15,925 bases of DNA. It comes from JBKHJZ01 sp046537875 (GTDB taxonomy: Bacteria; Actinomycetota; Acidimicrobiia; Acidimicrobiales; VFJN01). The stretch lies in the NCBI GenBank assembly GCA_046537875.1, contig JBKHJZ010000064.1:1-15925 (forward strand), read 5' to 3'. Below are positions 12,691-15,925 of this stretch, one piece after another (the first letter of the stretch is position 1; every line of letters starts with the position of its first letter). Under the pieces are notes generated by a model. It had not been told where the DNA came from. It was given only the letters and a program-made list of their open reading frames with translations, and searched no databases. The translations under genes and the position numbers were made by a program.

Positions 12691-13170
12691 TCAGCCGTGG
12701 CCGTCGCTCGACCCCGTCACGACGAGCCGGCTGTCGACGCCCACCACGCCGGGGACCGCCGCGGCCGCCCGCTCGAGGTCGGACTTCCCCGTGGTGTGGG
12801 GCGCCCCACCGGTGAGCACGGCGGTGCCGCCGACCACCTCCACCGTGGGCTGCGGGAGGTGCCAGGTGCGCGGCGAGTGCGAGAGCTCGTAGCGGACCCG
12901 CTCGGCGACCGCGTCGTCGCTCACCGGGCCGCGCCGCTCGGTCCACGCCCGCCGGAGCGAGTCGCGCAGCTCCCGTCCCGAGGAGGGCGCGAGCAGCAGG
13001 CCGACGCCCACCCCCACGCCGAAGACCGCCAGCCGACGGAGCCCGATCGCACGCCCGGCCCGGTAGGTCGAGGCGGCCGACAACCGCCCCGCCCGGTAGC
13101 CGGTCTTCGCCGACAGCCTGCCCACGCCGAACGTGAGCCGGACGGGCAGCAGGAGTGTGCGGATGATCAC
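12691..13170 (-). CDS. BON-domain protein with glycine-rich hydrophobic segment
   Basis: This 159-residue protein has a basic N-terminal region containing an 11-residue tandem repeat (GRLSAKTGYRA then GRLSAASTYRA, residues 17-38). A short hydrophobic Gly/Val segment ending LLLAPSSGRELRDSL (48-72) recalls YtxH-type proteins. A BON domain covers about 84-151 (SDDAVAERVRYELSHSP, PTVEVVGGTAVLTGGAP, AAAAVPGVVGVDSRLVV). BON domains usually bind phospholipids or interact at envelopes; the precise role here is unknown. The GTG at 13170 has an excellent GGAGG six bases upstream. It lies 34 bases after ftsY and before ffh, so it may be co-transcribed with the SRP receptor. Confidence 0.82.
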   Translation of the reverse strand: MIIRTLLLPVRLTFGVGRLSAKTGYRAGRLSAASTYRAGRAIGLRRLAVFGVGVGVGLLLAPSSGRELRDSLRRAWTERRGPVSDDAVAERVRYELSHSPRTWHLPQPTVEVVGGTAVLTGGAPHTTGKSDLERAAAAVPGVVGVDSRLVVTGSSDGHG

Positions 13171-13204
13171 GTGCCACCTCCGGTGGTCTCGAGCACGATG
13201 GGCT

Positions 13205-14377
13205 TCACGAGAAGAGCGCCTCGACGAACTCGTCGGGGTCGAACTCGACGAGGTCCTCGACGCTCTCCCCGAGCCCCACGAGCTTGATGGGGATGCCGAG
13301 CGTGGTCTCGACGGCGAGGGCGATGCCCCCCTTGGCCGACCCGTCGAGCTTGGTGAGCACCACTCCCGTGACGTCGACCGCGTCGGTGAACTGCCGCGCC
13401 TGGGCGAGGCCGTTCTGCCCGGTGGTGGCGTCGAGCACCAGCAGCACCTCGGTCACGCTCCCCGGCTCGCGGTCGGCGACCCGGCGGACCTTGCGAAGCT
13501 CCTCCATCAGGTTCGACTTCGTGTGGAACCGGCCGGCGGTGTCGGCGAGCACGAGGTCGTGCCCCCGGGCGGCCGCCCGCTGGACTGCGTCGAACACCAC
13601 CGACGAGGGGTCGCCCCCCTCGCTCCCTCGGACGACGTCCGAGCCGGTCCGCTCGGCCCACGTGCCGAGCTGCTCGGTGGCCGCGGCGCGGAACGTGTCG
13701 GCGGCCGCCATGACCACCGACCGGCCGAGCGCGTGCTGCTGGTGGGCGACCTTCCCGATGGTGGTGGTCTTGCCCACGCCGTTGACCCCGACGAAGAGCC
13801 ACACGCCGGGGCGCCCGTGGTCCACCGTCAGCCCCCGGTCGCTCGTGGACAGCCGCTGCTTGAGGACCGCCTTGAGCCGGTCGAGCAGGACCTCGGGATC
13901 GGAGATGGACTCCGCCTTGGCGGTGGTTCGCAGCTCGTCGAGCACCTCGGCGGTCGCCGCCACGCCGACGTCGGCGAGGATCAGGGCCTCCTCGAGCTCG
14001 TGCCAGGTCTCCTCGTCGACACCGCGGGTCCTGATCGCGCCGAGGTAGCCGCCGAGCGTGCCCCGGGCTTTGGCCAGCCGGTCGCGGAAGCTGGGCCTCG
14101 GCGGCGCGACGGGTTCCTCGATCTCGGGCGGGCGCTCGAGCGTGGCGGTGCCGGCGGCCTCCTCCTCGCCGGCCCCCGCGAGGGCCTGCTCGACCTCGGC
14201 GGCCAGCTCCTCGTCGATCTCCAGCGACCGTGCGCCGATGTCCGCCCCGCCGCGCTCCGGCCCCGGGGGCGGCGGCTCGAGCGGGGCCCCCCGGCCCGGC
14301 CGGCGCGCGACGAGTGCGACGGTGACGACGGCCGCGATCACGACGCCGAGCGCGACGAGCAGGATGACGATCTCCAT
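13205..14377 (-). CDS. ftsY: Signal recognition particle receptor FtsY
   Basis: FtsY receives SRP-ribosome complexes at the membrane and stimulates GTP hydrolysis with Ffh. The protein has 390 residues. A true N-terminal membrane helix (IVILLVALGVVIAAVVTVAL, 3-22) anchors it, as in many actinobacteria. An acidic A region follows (about 40-92, with EIDEELAAEVEQ and EEEAAG). The NG domain has GVNGVGKTTT (197-206), AADTFRAAATEQL (225-237), DTAGR (279-283), LDATTGQN (315-322) and TKLDGSAKGG (342-351). The ATG at 14377 puts the membrane helix at the very start; the ribosome-binding site is weak. It starts 38 bases after smc ends. Confidence 0.97.
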   Translation of the reverse strand: MEIVILLVALGVVIAAVVTVALVARRPGRGAPLEPPPPGPERGGADIGARSLEIDEELAAEVEQALAGAGEEEAAGTATLERPPEIEEPVAPPRPSFRDRLAKARGTLGGYLGAIRTRGVDEETWHELEEALILADVGVAATAEVLDELRTTAKAESISDPEVLLDRLKAVLKQRLSTSDRGLTVDHGRPGVWLFVGVNGVGKTTTIGKVAHQQHALGRSVVMAAADTFRAAATEQLGTWAERTGSDVVRGSEGGDPSSVVFDAVQRAAARGHDLVLADTAGRFHTKSNLMEELRKVRRVADREPGSVTEVLLVLDATTGQNGLAQARQFTDAVDVTGVVLTKLDGSAKGGIALAVETTLGIPIKLVGLGESVEDLVEFDPDEFVEALFS

Positions 14378-14388
14378 CGTGACGCCGG

Positions 14389-14419
14389 AGCCTACCGGTC
14401 GCCGCGGGCCGGCCGTCAG
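14389..14419 (-). promoter_or_regulatory. Possible promoter for ftsY
   Basis: TAGGCT (14389-14394) fits a -10, with CTGACG (14414-14419) as a possible -35 at a long 19-bp spacer. The latter overlaps the smc stop codon. The leader would be only a few bases, consistent with the weak ribosome-binding site of ftsY. Confidence 0.25.
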
Positions 14420-15925
14420 GCGTCCGCGGTGACCTTCTCGCTCACCACGCGGGACGATCCACCGGTCTGCATGGTGACGCCGTACAGGCAGTCGGCCGCC
14501 TCCATCGTGCGCTTCTGGTGGCTCACGATGAGCAGTTGGGCCTCCCGGCGGAACTCGCCAACCAGGTCGAGGAACCGGTGCAGGTTCACGTCGTCCAGCG
14601 CCGCCTCCACCTCGTCCATCACGTAGAACGGGGAGGGGCGGCTGCGGAACACCGCGAAGAGGAACGCCAGCGCGGTGAGCGAGCGTTCGCCGCCCGATAG
14701 CAGCGAGAGCTTCTTCACGTTCTTGCCGGACGGCTTCGCCTCGACCTCGACCCCGGACTGCAGCAGGTCGTCGGGATCGGACAGCATGAGCCGCCCCGCC
14801 CCGCCCGGGAACAGCGTCGAGAACAGGCGCTCGAAGTTCTCGCTGACGTCGGCGAACGCCGCGCTGAAGACCTGGACGATCTCCCTGTCGATCGCCCGGA
14901 TGACCTTGCCCAGCTCCCGCCGCGTCGACCTGACGTCGTCGAGCTGCTCGCTCAGGAACTCGTGGCGCTCCCGGAGCGCCTCGTGCTCCTCGAGGGCGAG
15001 CGGGTTGACCGGGCCCATCACCCGCAGCTCCCGCTCCAGCTCGTGCACCCGCACCGTGGGGGTGGTGCCTGCGGGCAGGTCCGGTGCCGGTGCGCTCACC
15101 GCGGTCTCGGGCTCCACGTCGAGCTGCTGCCGGCAGGTGGCGATGGCCTGCTCCAGGCGGACCCGCACCTCGGCCTCGTCGTGATCGAGCCGGCGGACGC
15201 GCTCCCGCAGCTCCTCCAGCGCCCGCTCCCGACCGGCACGCTCGCGGCGCAGCTCGTCGAGCCGGGCCGACAGCGTCCGCTGCTCGTCGCTCTCACGCCG
15301 GCGCCGCTCGTGCATCGTCCGCAGCTGGGTCTCGAGCGTGTCGAGCTGCGCGGTGACCACCCCGTTGAGCCGTTCGAGCGCGCGCTCGGTGGCGTCGAGC
15401 TCCACGCGCCGGGCCTCCGCCCGGCGACGCTGCTCCACCGATCCGGCGAGGCGCTGCTCCACGTCGGCCAGCCGCTGGCGGAGGAACGCCCGCCGATCGT
15501 CCAGCGTGCCCCGGCGCACCTCGATGTCCGTCCGCGCCCGGGTCAGCTCGGCGGCCCGGGCGTCCAGCCGCTCCCGCTCCTCCGCCATCGCCCGGGCGCG
15601 TGCTCGCACCTCCTCCTCGGCGGCCTCGAGGGCCGGCAGCGCCGAGGCCAGCTCGTCGGCCGCGGCCTGGTCGCGGTCGAGCTGCTCACCGACGTCCCGC
15701 TGCTGCTCGATCAGCGAGGCGAGCTCGGCCGCCGCGTCCTCCCGCTCCCGAACCGCCCGGTCCCGAACGCCGGCGGCCGTGGCCAGCTCGCGCTCGGCCT
15801 CGTCGAGGCGGCGGGCCGCGCCCGCACGCCGTGCCTGGGCCGCCTCCAGGGCGTCCCGGGCCGCACGGTGGTCTGCCCGCGCCTCGGTGGCGGCCGCGTC
15901 GGCGCCGGCCGCCCGGGTCCGGGCC
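14416..15925 (-). CDS. smc: Chromosome segregation protein SMC, C-terminal part (5' end off the window)
   Basis: SMC dimers with ScpA/ScpB compact and segregate the chromosome. About 502 C-terminal residues are visible; the family usually has 1100-1200, so the Walker A head half and the hinge lie beyond the right edge. From the edge to about 15100 the frame encodes a continuous Arg/Glu/Ala/Leu-rich coiled coil. Next come MGPVNPLALEEHE, DVSENFERLFSTLFPGGAGRL, and the ABC signature LSGGERSLTALA with LSGGE at 14686-14700. Walker B FYVMDE lies at 14611-14628, followed by ALDDVN and LIVSHQKRTME with the H-loop His. All C-terminal head motifs are intact. ftsY follows 38 bases downstream, the usual actinobacterial pairing. 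Confidence 0.96.
   Translation of the reverse strand, partial: ARTRAAGADAAATEARADHRAARDALEAAQARRAGAARRLDEAERELATAAGVRDRAVREREDAAAELASLIEQQRDVGEQLDRDQAAADELASALPALEAAEEEVRARARAMAEERERLDARAAELTRARTDIEVRRGTLDDRRAFLRQRLADVEQRLAGSVEQRRRAEARRVELDATERALERLNGVVTAQLDTLETQLRTMHERRRRESDEQRTLSARLDELRRERAGRERALEELRERVRRLDHDEAEVRVRLEQAIATCRQQLDVEPETAVSAPAPDLPAGTTPTVRVHELERELRVMGPVNPLALEEHEALRERHEFLSEQLDDVRSTRRELGKVIRAIDREIVQVFSAAFADVSENFERLFSTLFPGGAGRLMLSDPDDLLQSGVEVEAKPSGKNVKKLSLLSGGERSLTALAFLFAVFRSRPSPFYVMDEVEAALDDVNLHRFLDLVGEFRREAQLLIVSHQKRTMEAADCLYGVTMQTGGSSRVVSEKVTADA

Noticed and set aside
1..15925. CRISPR array, insertion sequence, prophage or defence island
   Set aside because: No regularly spaced repeats, transposase or terminal inverted repeats were seen; XerC is the housekeeping recombinase by context and the gene order is a core one.

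Overview
The window looks like a conserved housekeeping stretch of a high-GC actinobacterial chromosome. An Acidimicrobiia-like lineage is my best guess; that is an inference. The support is a WhiG-type sigma factor, a DUF2469 protein, very high GC with C/G-ending codons, GTG starts, and a gene order known from actinobacteria. All recognised genes but one are on the minus strand, so transcription runs from right to left.

In transcription order, the right half (15925 to about 8570) carries the chromosome-segregation, SRP and ribosome block. It holds smc (3' part), ftsY, a BON-domain membrane-associated protein, ffh, rpsP, a KH-domain RNA-binding protein (khpA), rimM, trmD and rplS. FtsY and Ffh are the receptor and GTPase of co-translational membrane targeting. 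S16, RimM, TrmD and L19 are 30S/50S assembly or tRNA-modification functions. A GC hairpin after trmD and a good promoter-like site before rplS suggest that rplS has its own transcript.

The middle (about 8500 to 6880) carries DUF2469, YraN (UPF0102) and an enoyl-CoA hydratase/isomerase family protein. It also holds the only plausible plus-strand gene, a 36-residue single-pass membrane protein that diverges from the crotonase gene with only 21 bp between start codons. lepB and rnhB, which sit between rplS and DUF2469 in mycobacteria, are absent here.

The left half (6650 to 1) carries the DNA-uptake/recombination set yifB(comM)-dprA-xerC, with overlapping or nearly abutting genes. It is followed by the sigma factor whiG, an exported M23/LytM-type protein whose zinc ligands look degenerate, and rpsB. 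No stretch longer than 300 bases lacks a gene.

I found no obvious new defence or mobile system. The most unusual item is at the left edge. The rpsB frame does not stop after the normal S2 body. It continues in frame for about 100 codons with different codon usage into sequence resembling an MshEN/GspE-N fragment followed by a bacterial tyrosine-kinase (BY-kinase) fragment. A chimeric assembly join is the simplest explanation. Also worth a look are the tiny divergent membrane protein with its overlapping, apparently leaderless promoters, and the degenerate M23 protein.
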